Assembly: GCA_041663285.1 (NCBI GenBank)
Contig: JBAZSP010000004.1
Span: 1-46,608 of the forward strand
Direction of reading: 5' to 3'
Length of the DNA: 46,608 nucleotides
Source of the DNA: UBA1435 sp041663285
GTDB taxonomy: Bacteria; Patescibacteriota; Microgenomatia; UBA12405
The position numbers and the translations under genes are program-made. Below, one piece after another: positions 7,214-15,149 of the stretch (positions are counted from its first letter, which is position 1; each line of letters begins with the position of its first letter). Below the pieces are notes generated by a model. That model saw nothing but the letters and a program-made list of their open reading frames with translations. It made no database searches and had not been told where the DNA came from.

Positions 7214-8692
7214 ATGAAAATACTTTTGGTTAGCCCTCCCTTTTATAAAATTTTGGGAATGTATAATCGATATTTTCCATTTGGAATCACAATTTTAGGA
7301 ACAATATTAGAAGAAAAAGGATATAAGGTAAAGGTATACGATGCCGATTATTATAGTGACCCAGAAACGATAGATTACGCCAAAATGGCAAATAGCTACG
7401 CAAAATATCTTGAAGTAGTTAACAATGATAGGCACCGAGTATGGAAAGAAGTAAAAAGAAAAATTGAAAGGTTTAAACCTGATGTTGTTGGCATATCGGT
7501 TTATACTCCATTTGCCGCTTCGGCCTTTACTCTGGCCAGAATTATCAGGAAAAATTGGAAAAAGTGTAGGATTGTTTTTGGTGGCCCGCATGCAACGATT
7601 CGAGGGGAAGAAATTCTAAGGCTGTCTCCCAATGCGGACTATGTTGTCCGCGGCGAAGCAGAGGAAACACTAGTGGAACTAATGGATTATTTTAAAAAGG
7701 GCAGCAAAGGAGAGCCCAAGCATATAAAAGGATTATTGTACAGAATCGGCGGAAAAATTATATTTACCCCTGATCGAGAGGCTCCGAAAAATTTGGATAT
7801 GTACCCTGATCCCGACCGTAGCCTCCTGCTAAACGAAAAAGAACTGTCGTCGGAAGATATGGGCTTGATAATGACCAGCCGGGGATGTCCATATCGATGT
7901 ACTTATTGTGCGTCGACAAAAGGTTTGCGGTACAGATCGGTGGATAAGGTCCTAGAAGAAATCAGAGAAGTTAAGAAAAAATACAAAACGAAGCAGTTTA
8001 CCTTTAAAGATGACTCTTTTACGGTGGATAAAAAAAGAGTTGAAGAATTGTGTCATAAGCTGATAGATGGTAAATACAGAATTAATTGGGAATGTAACAC
8101 CAGAGTGAATCTGGTAGATAAGGATTTGCTGAAATTAATGAAAAAGGCAGGATGCAATTTTATAAAGGTTGGGATTGAATCGGGCTCGGAAAGGATTTTG
8201 AGAACGATGAATAAGGGCATTAGTCTGGACCAAATTAGAAAAGCGGCGAGATTGTTTAATGAAGCTAAAATCCATTGGACCGGTTATTTTATGATGGGAG
8301 TGATTGGAGAGAACGAAGAGGATATTCGAAAGACAGTGGCTTTGTTGAAGGATATTAAGCCTAATTTGGGAGTTATTGCGACCTATGAGCCGTTTCCGGG
8401 AACGGTGATGTTTGAAGAAGGGATTAAAAGAAAACTTATCAAGAATCAAATGAGCCTAAAGGATTACTATACGATGTATCCGAGCGATTATTACAAAATA
8501 GACCCGAAGGTTCAGAACGATATGATTAGCAAAGAAAGATTCCCCGTAATTGAAAAAGAGGTAAACGAAATTTTTCGGAAACATAATAAAAAGTTTAATA
8601 ATGTTTTGGCGATGGCTTTGGCCAAGGTTGGAGTATACACAAATGACCCGAAGGTGTTTTGGGAGGATGTTAAAAAATTGGTCAGTTATTAA
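7214..8692 (+). CDS. Radical SAM protein with N-terminal cobalamin-binding-type domain
   Basis: A protein of 492 residues. The first 190 form a Rossmann-like B12-binding-type domain (KILLVSPPF, FKPDVVGIS, IVFGGPHAT, VVRGEAEETL) without the DxHxxG motif, as is common in this group. The radical SAM core follows with SRGCPYRCTYCAS (C225, C229, C232), the canonical CX3CX2C. TFKDDSF, VGIESGSERIL and GYFMMGVIGE match the rest of the TIM-barrel core, and YEPFPGT is typical. By family it may methylate or rearrange an unactivated carbon; the target is unknown. It lies in an operon with sugar and acyl-CoA enzymes. Confidence 0.9.
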   Translation: MKILLVSPPFYKILGMYNRYFPFGITILGTILEEKGYKVKVYDADYYSDPETIDYAKMANSYAKYLEVVNNDRHRVWKEVKRKIERFKPDVVGISVYTPFAASAFTLARIIRKNWKKCRIVFGGPHATIRGEEILRLSPNADYVVRGEAEETLVELMDYFKKGSKGEPKHIKGLLYRIGGKIIFTPDREAPKNLDMYPDPDRSLLLNEKELSSEDMGLIMTSRGCPYRCTYCASTKGLRYRSVDKVLEEIREVKKKYKTKQFTFKDDSFTVDKKRVEELCHKLIDGKYRINWECNTRVNLVDKDLLKLMKKAGCNFIKVGIESGSERILRTMNKGISLDQIRKAARLFNEAKIHWTGYFMMGVIGENEEDIRKTVALLKDIKPNLGVIATYEPFPGTVMFEEGIKRKLIKNQMSLKDYYTMYPSDYYKIDPKVQNDMISKERFPVIEKEVNEIFRKHNKKFNNVLAMALAKVGVYTNDPKVFWEDVKKLVSY

Positions 8693-8694
8693 TC

Positions 8695-9426
8695 ATGAAG
8701 CAGGATAAAGTTTTAATATCAATTCCGGCGTTTAATGAAGAAGACAATATCCGTTTAACAATTGAAAAGGTAAAAGAAGTCTGTAAAGGTAAGGGATACG
8801 AGATAGTGGTAGTAAACGACGGCTCAAAGGACCGGACGGCAATTAGGGCGGCCAAATCAGGAGCCACTGTTATTAGCCATCCTTTTAATATGGGTTATGG
8901 GGTAGCAATACAAACCGGTTATAAATACGCCCTGGAAAACGATTTCGATTTATTAGTCCAGATTGATGCCGACGGTCAACATGACCCGAAATATATTCTT
9001 AAGATGCTTAACACCTTAAGACAGCCTGGCGTGGACGGGGTGATCGGATCGAGGTTTAAGGTGGAGACGGGTTATAAGGCTCCGATTATCAGAAAAATTG
9101 GGATGATCTTCTTTAATTTTTTGGTTAATCTGATTACCGGGAAAAGATTTACGGATTGCACTTCGGGGTATCAGGCATATCATAAAAAAATATTGAAATT
9201 CTTGACATCCGACTTATTTCCTTGCGACTATCCAGACGCCGATTTGATTATCATGCTTTATTTTTCAGGTTTTAATCTGGTGGAGATACCGATGAAAATG
9301 CAGGAAAATGCTACCGGCAAATCGATGCATGGAAGTTTGAGAAAAAACTTTTACTACGTAGCCAAGATGTGTTTGTCTATATTTACCATAATGTTGAGAC
9401 GAATTACCGGTTTAGCAACTCAATAG
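8695..9426 (+). CDS. GT2 glycosyltransferase, DPM1-like (polyprenyl-phosphate sugar synthase)
   Basis: A protein of 243 residues: SIPAFNEEDNI at the start, VVVNDGSKDRT for nucleotide binding, and QIDADGQHDP with the DxD metal site. TDCTSGYQAY then marks the dolichol-phosphate-mannose-synthase-like branch. There are no C-terminal TM helices of its own. It abuts a DUF2304 membrane protein, a common pairing in which the small protein probably provides the membrane anchor. It likely transfers a hexose from an NDP-sugar to polyprenyl phosphate, supplying the GT39-type enzymes of the locus. Confidence 0.9.
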   Translation: MKQDKVLISIPAFNEEDNIRLTIEKVKEVCKGKGYEIVVVNDGSKDRTAIRAAKSGATVISHPFNMGYGVAIQTGYKYALENDFDLLVQIDADGQHDPKYILKMLNTLRQPGVDGVIGSRFKVETGYKAPIIRKIGMIFFNFLVNLITGKRFTDCTSGYQAYHKKILKFLTSDLFPCDYPDADLIIMLYFSGFNLVEIPMKMQENATGKSMHGSLRKNFYYVAKMCLSIFTIMLRRITGLATQ

Positions 9427-9807
9427 ATGCTACCGGTTAATCAGAAGTTGTTTTTTTATGGAGTGGCGGTGTTGCTTCTCTTGTTTACCGTGTCGCTGGC
9501 CCGAAAAAGAAAACTAAGAGAAAATTATACTTTATTGTGGTTATTTATTTCCCTGGTTTTGTTCTTGATTATCGGGGAGTATAAAATGTTGACCGGTTTG
9601 GCGGGGATTTTTGGGGCATCGCCGAATTCTTTGTTGACCTTTTGTGGTTTTGTTGCATTGTTATTATTGATACTTCAGCTTAGTATTATGAATTCATACC
9701 AGGCAATGCAGATAAAAAACCTAACTCAAAAAATATCTTTGTTGGAGCAAAAGTTTTACCAAAACAGTTTGCTAAAAATCAAAAATAAAGTTAAAATTTC
9801 TTCTTAA
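9427..9807 (+). CDS. DUF2304 membrane protein
   Basis: A protein of 126 residues with three predicted TM helices (about 8-23, 38-54, 72-90) and the DUF2304 signature (charged RKRKLRENYTLLWL loop after helix 1). A basic, coiled-coil-like tail follows. The start codon comes directly after the stop of the GT2 gene with no spacing. Proteins of this family are found almost always beside DPM-like GT2 enzymes and probably form a complex with them. No enzymatic residues are visible. Confidence 0.85.
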   Translation: MLPVNQKLFFYGVAVLLLLFTVSLARKRKLRENYTLLWLFISLVLFLIIGEYKMLTGLAGIFGASPNSLLTFCGFVALLLLILQLSIMNSYQAMQIKNLTQKISLLEQKFYQNSLLKIKNKVKISS

Positions 9808-9823
9808 ATAAAGTCAAAAACTA

Positions 9824-11740
9824 ATGGTAAAAAAGATTTTTATAACCGGAGCAAACGGATTTATCGGCCATAATCTAGTAAATTATCTTAGCGGAAGAGG
9901 TTATGAGGTTTATGCCCTGATCCGGAAAAGTACGGTACCGTGTTTTGATTTAAAAGAAAATGTGAGGGTTATCAGAGGGGATCTTTTGGACAAAGAATCG
10001 TTGGAGAAAAATGTTCCGCAGGGCTCGGTGGTGATAAATCTGGGAGCTAACCCTTATGATCCGAAATTAAGCTATTTAGTTAATGTTGGCGGTACCAGAG
10101 ATCTGATAGATGTATGCAAAAGAAAGAGGGTAAAAAAATTTATCCATACAAGCAGCCAGTCGACAAAGATTAGAACGAAAGGCGTTTATGCAGACTCCAA
10201 GTTAAAGTGCGACGATATGATTAAAGAGTCGGGAGTTAATTTTGTTATTTTAAGGCCGAGCTTGGTGTATGGTGGGGGCGAGAAGGGCTTATTCAATAAA
10301 ATTAAAACGTTGGTTTCAAAGGCACCTTTTATACCAGTGTTTGGTGATGGAAAGTGTAAAATATGCCCTATTTATATAGATGACTTCTGTCGAGTGGTCG
10401 AGTGTTTAATTGAGGACAGTAATCTGAAAAACGAGGTTTTTGATGTAGGTAGCAGGAAGGCAATCACTTACGGGGAGATGTATGAAAAAACGATAGCCAG
10501 GATAAACGGTAAGGCAAAAATTTTGCACATACCTGTGACGGTTGGGATATTTTTTGGCAGAGTGTTCGAGCTGGCCAAGCTTAAGAATCCGCCCTTTTTT
10601 ATAGACAATGTTATCGGGTCGACACAGGAGTCGTTTTGCGATGCCCGAAAAATACTTGATAGATACAGAATTGAGCCGATCAGTTTTGATCAGGGGCTTA
10701 CCAAAGCGCTGGGGGGGAATAAGGTAAATTTAGCAGTTGTCGGTTTAGGAAAAATGGGATTAATGCATATGTCCATACTAAGCACTTTTAGGGATGCCGA
10801 GATCGTGGCTTTGGTAGACAACAATCAGAAATTATATAAGGTAATAAAAAGCATGGGAGTGAGTGGTAGGTTTTACCAAAATTTGGAGGATGCATTAAGA
10901 AATGAAAAAATAGACGGAGTATTTATTCTGACACCGACGTTGAGTCATTACGAACTGGTAAAGACAGCATATAAATATGGAAAGAGCGTTTTTGTAGAAA
11001 AGCCATTGTGTTTTGATTATGGCCAACTAAAAGAGTTGAGAAAATTTGAAAAAGGCAATGAGGTGGTGACTAATGTAGGGTATACCTTGCTATTTAAGAG
11101 GATCAACCGAAAGATTAGATCAATAATTGAAGACAACACCTATGGTAAAGTTGTCGGATTTGATGCGAAATTTGAATATGGAGAGGTGCTTGGGCCAAAG
11201 AAGGGGTGGATGTTTAGTAAAAAAATGGCCGGAGGAGGAGTGTTGATTAATTCGGGACCCCACATTTTAGCATTAGTTAACTACCTTTTTGGTAAGCCGG
11301 AAGGTATTAAGGAGAGCGCAATCAGGAAGATTTATTCGACTGAGGTGGATGACGAAGCAAAGATGAAGTTGAAGTATAAGAATTTTATGGGTGATGTGTT
11401 TATCTCGTGGTCGGTGAAAGGAGTGAATATCCCCAGAACGATAATCGATATAAAATTTGAAAAAGGCCAGTTGTGGTCTGACGGAAGCATTATAAAAATA
11501 ACAACTCAGGAAAAAAAGGAAGTTTTGATCCAGGAAAGTGCGATTGCTCCACTTTACCAAAATATTTTTAACATAAATCCTGATGTAAGTGGTGAAGCAT
11601 ATGGACTGGAAGACAGACTGTTTATCGAAAATGTTAAAAGTAAAAATCTAAAAGGTGACAATAATCTATCTTTTGCCTTAGACACCGAAGAAATAATTTT
11701 TACATGTTATCTAAAAAGCAATGCTGGAAACGGAAATTAA
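9824..11740 (+). CDS. Fused SDR epimerase/dehydratase and Gfo/Idh/MocA oxidoreductase
   Basis: A single frame of 638 residues. Residues 1-295 are an extended SDR: TGANGFIGHNL binds NAD(P), and YADSK (Y122, K126) is the catalytic YxxxK. From about 298 a second Rossmann domain begins with LAVVGLGKMGLMH, and VEKPL (E392-K393-P394) is the Gfo/Idh/MocA hallmark. The pair suggests two steps on one NDP-sugar, such as C4 epimerisation or dehydration and C3 oxidation; the order and substrate are inference. The domain junction is encoded by a G7 run (10711-10717), and a one-base change either way gives a stop within five codons, so a split gene pair or an indel error must be considered. Confidence 0.85.
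   Translation: MVKKIFITGANGFIGHNLVNYLSGRGYEVYALIRKSTVPCFDLKENVRVIRGDLLDKESLEKNVPQGSVVINLGANPYDPKLSYLVNVGGTRDLIDVCKRKRVKKFIHTSSQSTKIRTKGVYADSKLKCDDMIKESGVNFVILRPSLVYGGGEKGLFNKIKTLVSKAPFIPVFGDGKCKICPIYIDDFCRVVECLIEDSNLKNEVFDVGSRKAITYGEMYEKTIARINGKAKILHIPVTVGIFFGRVFELAKLKNPPFFIDNVIGSTQESFCDARKILDRYRIEPISFDQGLTKALGGNKVNLAVVGLGKMGLMHMSILSTFRDAEIVALVDNNQKLYKVIKSMGVSGRFYQNLEDALRNEKIDGVFILTPTLSHYELVKTAYKYGKSVFVEKPLCFDYGQLKELRKFEKGNEVVTNVGYTLLFKRINRKIRSIIEDNTYGKVVGFDAKFEYGEVLGPKKGWMFSKKMAGGGVLINSGPHILALVNYLFGKPEGIKESAIRKIYSTEVDDEAKMKLKYKNFMGDVFISWSVKGVNIPRTIIDIKFEKGQLWSDGSIIKITTQEKKEVLIQESAIAPLYQNIFNINPDVSGEAYGLEDRLFIENVKSKNLKGDNNLSFALDTEEIIFTCYLKSNAGNGN
10711..10717. repeat. G7 homopolymer at the SDR-Gfo/Idh junction
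   Basis: Seven Gs encode the Gly-Gly linker of KALGGNK between the two domains. With six Gs the SDR would end as LGGIR-stop; with eight as LGGE-stop. See the CDS entry. Confidence 0.9.
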
Positions 11741-12290
11741 ACAAAAGGAAATCGGTACAGTTAACTTTGAGAAGTCTGAAAGTGTCGGTAATTATGTAGT
11801 AGTTCCGAATGTAAGCGCAATTGCCAGAGAGATGACCGGGACAAGCCAGATTATGATAATCGTAAAAAAGTTTTTAGCTTTAGGGTGGATCAGTAAAATT
11901 ACGTTGATGGTAAATAACATGCCTTTTGTATTTAAGTTACTAAAAATGGATTACGCTACCGGAGTAAAGGTGTTGTGTGAGTTGGAGATATTAAGATGTA
12001 AGGAAAAGAGTAAAAGAAGTAAATTATTCATTTTACATAGCCAGATGGTTGACATGGCCTTGGCTTTGAATAACAGAAAGGTGATGGATAACTTTTTTTG
12101 GTTGGCTTCCCGTTATAAATTTGCACCCGGTCTAATGACAAAGAATCTGGGGTTTTTTATTAAATTTATGTCATTAGCAAAACAATTACCCATGGATTTG
12201 GTAGTAGTGTCTGATTTAAAAAACCAGAATATGGCGTTAAGTGAATATTTGAAGATTTCCCAAATTAAATTTTTAAACATATGTGAATAA
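11721..12290 (+). CDS. Hypothetical protein, 189 residues, unrecognised
   Basis: I do not recognise this family. It begins 20 bp inside the previous gene (ATG at 11721) and its TAA overlaps the next start, so it is embedded in the operon. It looks soluble and alpha/beta, with a VVVPNVSAIAREMTG stretch near residue 27, several hydrophobic strands (ITLMVNN, KLFILHSQM, MDLVVVSDL) and Lys-rich helices. No TM helix, signal peptide, cysteine pair or nucleotide-binding loop is clear. Its place between a sugar oxidoreductase and a methyltransferase suggests an accessory role in the same pathway. Confidence 0.72.
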   Translation: MLETEIKQKEIGTVNFEKSESVGNYVVVPNVSAIAREMTGTSQIMIIVKKFLALGWISKITLMVNNMPFVFKLLKMDYATGVKVLCELEILRCKEKSKRSKLFILHSQMVDMALALNNRKVMDNFFWLASRYKFAPGLMTKNLGFFIKFMSLAKQLPMDLVVVSDLKNQNMALSEYLKISQIKFLNICE

Positions 12291-13233
12291 ATCAAATAAA
12301 AAATATTCTCTAGGTAAACTAGGGAAGGAGTTTTTAGAATGGAGTGAGAGGGTTCCGGTTGCTAAGATACCGGCAGGAGTTGCTAAAGAAGGAGCGGGAG
12401 AAAAAAGAATCCCTTTTGCCCATTTAGCCAACTCTGTTCCGGTTTATTTAACCTTGACACAATTAATTCGGGAATCCGATAAAACTAAAGGGAAAGTTTT
12501 GGACATCGGATGTGGAACTGGTAGAAGTATTGCTTTTGTAAAAGAAAATATGGGAAAAAAGGACATGAAGTACTGGGCGGTTGATTATGCAAAGGCCTGC
12601 ATTGATTATGCTAAAGCTCAGTATGGAGACCGATACGGAATTAATTATAGTCAGCATGACGGTCAAGATATCCCATTTGAGAGTGGAATGTTTGATTTTA
12701 TTATTTCGTCACATGTTTTGGAACATATTCCCAGGGGGGGGGAAAAGAAATACTTTGCTGAAATTTCAAGACTTTTGAAAAAAGGTGGGGTGGCGGTAAT
12801 CGGAACTCCAAACAGAAGGTACAACCAGGACCTATTTCATGCAAATCCCGAGGATGAGCCGGAGTATAGACTGGTATTGCCCCATCATCATGAATACGGA
12901 CGGTTGGAGTTGGGAGCATTATTAAAGGCTAATAACTGGTTTTCTAGTTTTGAGATTAATCAAACGTACAATAAGATAAACCGAAAGTTAATGAAAGAGT
13001 CGATTGGCAAAATTAAACCCCGAGAGGGATGGTTGAACCAGATAAAGTTTAGGTGTTATCAGGTTTTGAGGAAAAATCCCCGGCTACAGGATATTATGGC
13101 CAAATGGGGAACGGAATATGTTTTAAGAAAGATGAAGGTAAATTACGACGATCTAATCGGAGCTACCGATTATATTACCGGAAGTAAGGCCAGTGATATC
13201 GGAGATGATTTCATAATAATTGCGGCTAAATAA
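12283..13233 (+). CDS. Class I SAM-dependent methyltransferase
   Basis: A protein of 316 residues from a GTG at 12283 that overlaps the previous stop by 8 bp; no better ATG is near. Motif I is VLDIGCGTG (about 72-80). DGQDIPF and FDFIISSHVLEHI are the usual post-I and motif II/III patterns of Methyltransf_11 proteins. The C-terminal third is an extra region that may bind the acceptor. A G9 tract at 12734-12742 encodes the RGGE turn; one base more or less would stop translation within a dozen codons. It probably O- or N-methylates a sugar or lipid intermediate. Confidence 0.85.
   Translation: MNKSNKKYSLGKLGKEFLEWSERVPVAKIPAGVAKEGAGEKRIPFAHLANSVPVYLTLTQLIRESDKTKGKVLDIGCGTGRSIAFVKENMGKKDMKYWAVDYAKACIDYAKAQYGDRYGINYSQHDGQDIPFESGMFDFIISSHVLEHIPRGGEKKYFAEISRLLKKGGVAVIGTPNRRYNQDLFHANPEDEPEYRLVLPHHHEYGRLELGALLKANNWFSSFEINQTYNKINRKLMKESIGKIKPREGWLNQIKFRCYQVLRKNPRLQDIMAKWGTEYVLRKMKVNYDDLIGATDYITGSKASDIGDDFIIIAAK
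12734..12742. repeat. G9 homopolymer inside the methyltransferase gene
   Basis: Nine consecutive Gs, the longest G run I found in the window. Removing one G leads to a TGA 11 codons on; adding one leads to a TGA five codons on. Such runs are prone to slippage and to sequencing indels. Confidence 0.9.
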
Positions 13234-13239
13234 GTAATT

Positions 13240-15141
13240 ATGCAAGAGGTAATAGAGTTTTTTATTACCGCTAACACTTTGGCTTTTCTTTTTAGCCTGC
13301 CATTTTTAGTAGCGAGGTGGATGAGAGGAGGCGGGATAAATTTGTTTTATTTATATTTGGTTGGATCGGTAAATCTGATATTTTGCATATTCGGGTATTG
13401 CAGCATAAATTACTTTGTGGATATAAGGAAGATAAATATTGTTGGCTGGACGGCCGCCATGGTTCTGATAGAGTCGGCAGCAGTGATATTGGCGGGCCAA
13501 AAACAAAAACTGGATACGCTTAGCCGCAAAAGGAAATTTGCTTTTGATCACGGGTGGTGGTTTTTAATAGTATTTTTGGTAAGTTTTGGGTGTTTTTATT
13601 TTTTGAATACAAAATATTTTGATTCAAAAGAAAACAAATCTTTTAACCCAGGTTACGGAATAAATCACGATCAGATTATTGTTTTAGGATCGGCCAAGGC
13701 TTTTTTTAAATTGGATGAGCATAGTGGCCGATTAGTAAAGCTGTTATATGAGCATTGCAAGTGGTTGGGATATCCTCAAGGCGGAACATTTATCAATGTG
13801 TTCTTTGCCCAACTTAATGGCCTTGATGTTTATTTCAACTATCAGAGGGTTATTGTTTGGCTGGGGCTACTAACGATTTTTGTTATCAATTACTTTGCTT
13901 TGGAGTATTTCGGGAAGATAAATATATGGTTGCGGGCGGGAGTTTTGATGGTGTCGGTGATTAGTGTAATGAATTATTTATCGTTAAGTTTTATTAATTC
14001 GTCGGTATTTGGATCAACCGCTTCGACACCGTTTTTGTTTTTGGCAATTTTATTGACAGTTGGCTATATTAAGACGAAAAAAGAAGTGATGTGGTTCTGG
14101 CCGGTAATGGCGATGACCATAATAAACATAATTTTTATCTATACCTATATTGCGACTTTATTTTATTGCCTATTTTTAATTTCGGCTTTTGTAATTTATG
14201 GTTGGAGAAGCAAGGAAGTAAGAAGAACCATTTTTAAATTATCAATGCTGGTAATCCTGGTTTTTATGATTCCAATTAATTTAGTACAGGCAAGCAAATT
14301 ATTAAAAGTTCAGCTAACTTCGGATTTGAAGGAATACAATGTTTTAAGTAGACAGATGTACGGGAACACGATAGGTTTTGTTAACCCGATGACGGCTTTT
14401 TCGATTTGGACATCAAACGCTGATTACCGGTTTTTTGACGCAAATTATCACAATACAGAATTATTTTTTACCTTGATTGGATTGTTTGGAATGTTACTTA
14501 TTTACTTACCCGGCAGGAAGGAAGAAAAAAATTTAGCGTTGGCACTGATATTACCATTTATGTTTATGGTTGGGCTCACCTACTGGATTACGAAGTCGTC
14601 ATACCAAAACTCAAAAGCCATGAGCTGGTTTGGGGATATTTGGCCACTGGTGATGCTGTTGTTGCTAACGGGAGGTTTGGTGAGTCGAAAACTCGGTGTT
14701 AAATTAATGACATTAACTTATCTTGGTGTTTATTCGTATATTGCTTTGAGAAGCGGAATATTGACCACTAATTATGTGGGTAAGCCGCTCGTTAGCAGTA
14801 GTCACGAATTGATGGCGATTGAAAATGAGGTGTGCCAGTCAGATAAGAAGACCTTATTTCTAGGCCGGGATGAGAATTCGAAATATTTTTTAATTACTTG
14901 TAAAGATATGACTTTTTATTATGACCGGTTTGACAATAATCCGGCCTTTTGGGAAGTTATTCACTTGAATAATTTAAACCCAACTGCGGCCTGTAACAAC
15001 GGAGATTACAAATTAACACCAATTTATTACGTTGGTTACGAACGTGTTCTGGTTGATAAGTGCTTTAAGTTTGATATAAAAGATTATAGATTGATAAAAG
15101 AATATAAAAACTACGACTATTATGAGCGTGTATCCGAGTAG
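13240..15141 (+). CDS. Large polytopic membrane protein, GT-C-like, unassigned
   Basis: A protein of 633 residues with roughly 12 hydrophobic segments up to about residue 510 and a soluble, Cys-containing tail of about 120 residues. The loop after the fourth helix (about 130-180) is hydrophilic and holds NHDQIIVLGSAKAFF and YPQGG. The size and layout (helices, one big outer loop, C-terminal domain) resemble GT-C membrane glycosyltransferases, but no DE or DD motif of GT39 is in the usual place, so the class is uncertain. It is the last gene of the plus-strand operon and faces the SGNH gene across 8 bp, with no terminator hairpin. Confidence 0.75.
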   Translation: MQEVIEFFITANTLAFLFSLPFLVARWMRGGGINLFYLYLVGSVNLIFCIFGYCSINYFVDIRKINIVGWTAAMVLIESAAVILAGQKQKLDTLSRKRKFAFDHGWWFLIVFLVSFGCFYFLNTKYFDSKENKSFNPGYGINHDQIIVLGSAKAFFKLDEHSGRLVKLLYEHCKWLGYPQGGTFINVFFAQLNGLDVYFNYQRVIVWLGLLTIFVINYFALEYFGKINIWLRAGVLMVSVISVMNYLSLSFINSSVFGSTASTPFLFLAILLTVGYIKTKKEVMWFWPVMAMTIINIIFIYTYIATLFYCLFLISAFVIYGWRSKEVRRTIFKLSMLVILVFMIPINLVQASKLLKVQLTSDLKEYNVLSRQMYGNTIGFVNPMTAFSIWTSNADYRFFDANYHNTELFFTLIGLFGMLLIYLPGRKEEKNLALALILPFMFMVGLTYWITKSSYQNSKAMSWFGDIWPLVMLLLLTGGLVSRKLGVKLMTLTYLGVYSYIALRSGILTTNYVGKPLVSSSHELMAIENEVCQSDKKTLFLGRDENSKYFLITCKDMTFYYDRFDNNPAFWEVIHLNNLNPTAACNNGDYKLTPIYYVGYERVLVDKCFKFDIKDYRLIKEYKNYDYYERVSE

Positions 15142-15149
15142 AAGGGTAG

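Noticed and set aside
12581..12778. 65-codon plus-strand frame inside the methyltransferase gene
   Set aside because: It is the shifted frame of the methyltransferase through the G9 tract and has no protein-like features of its own.
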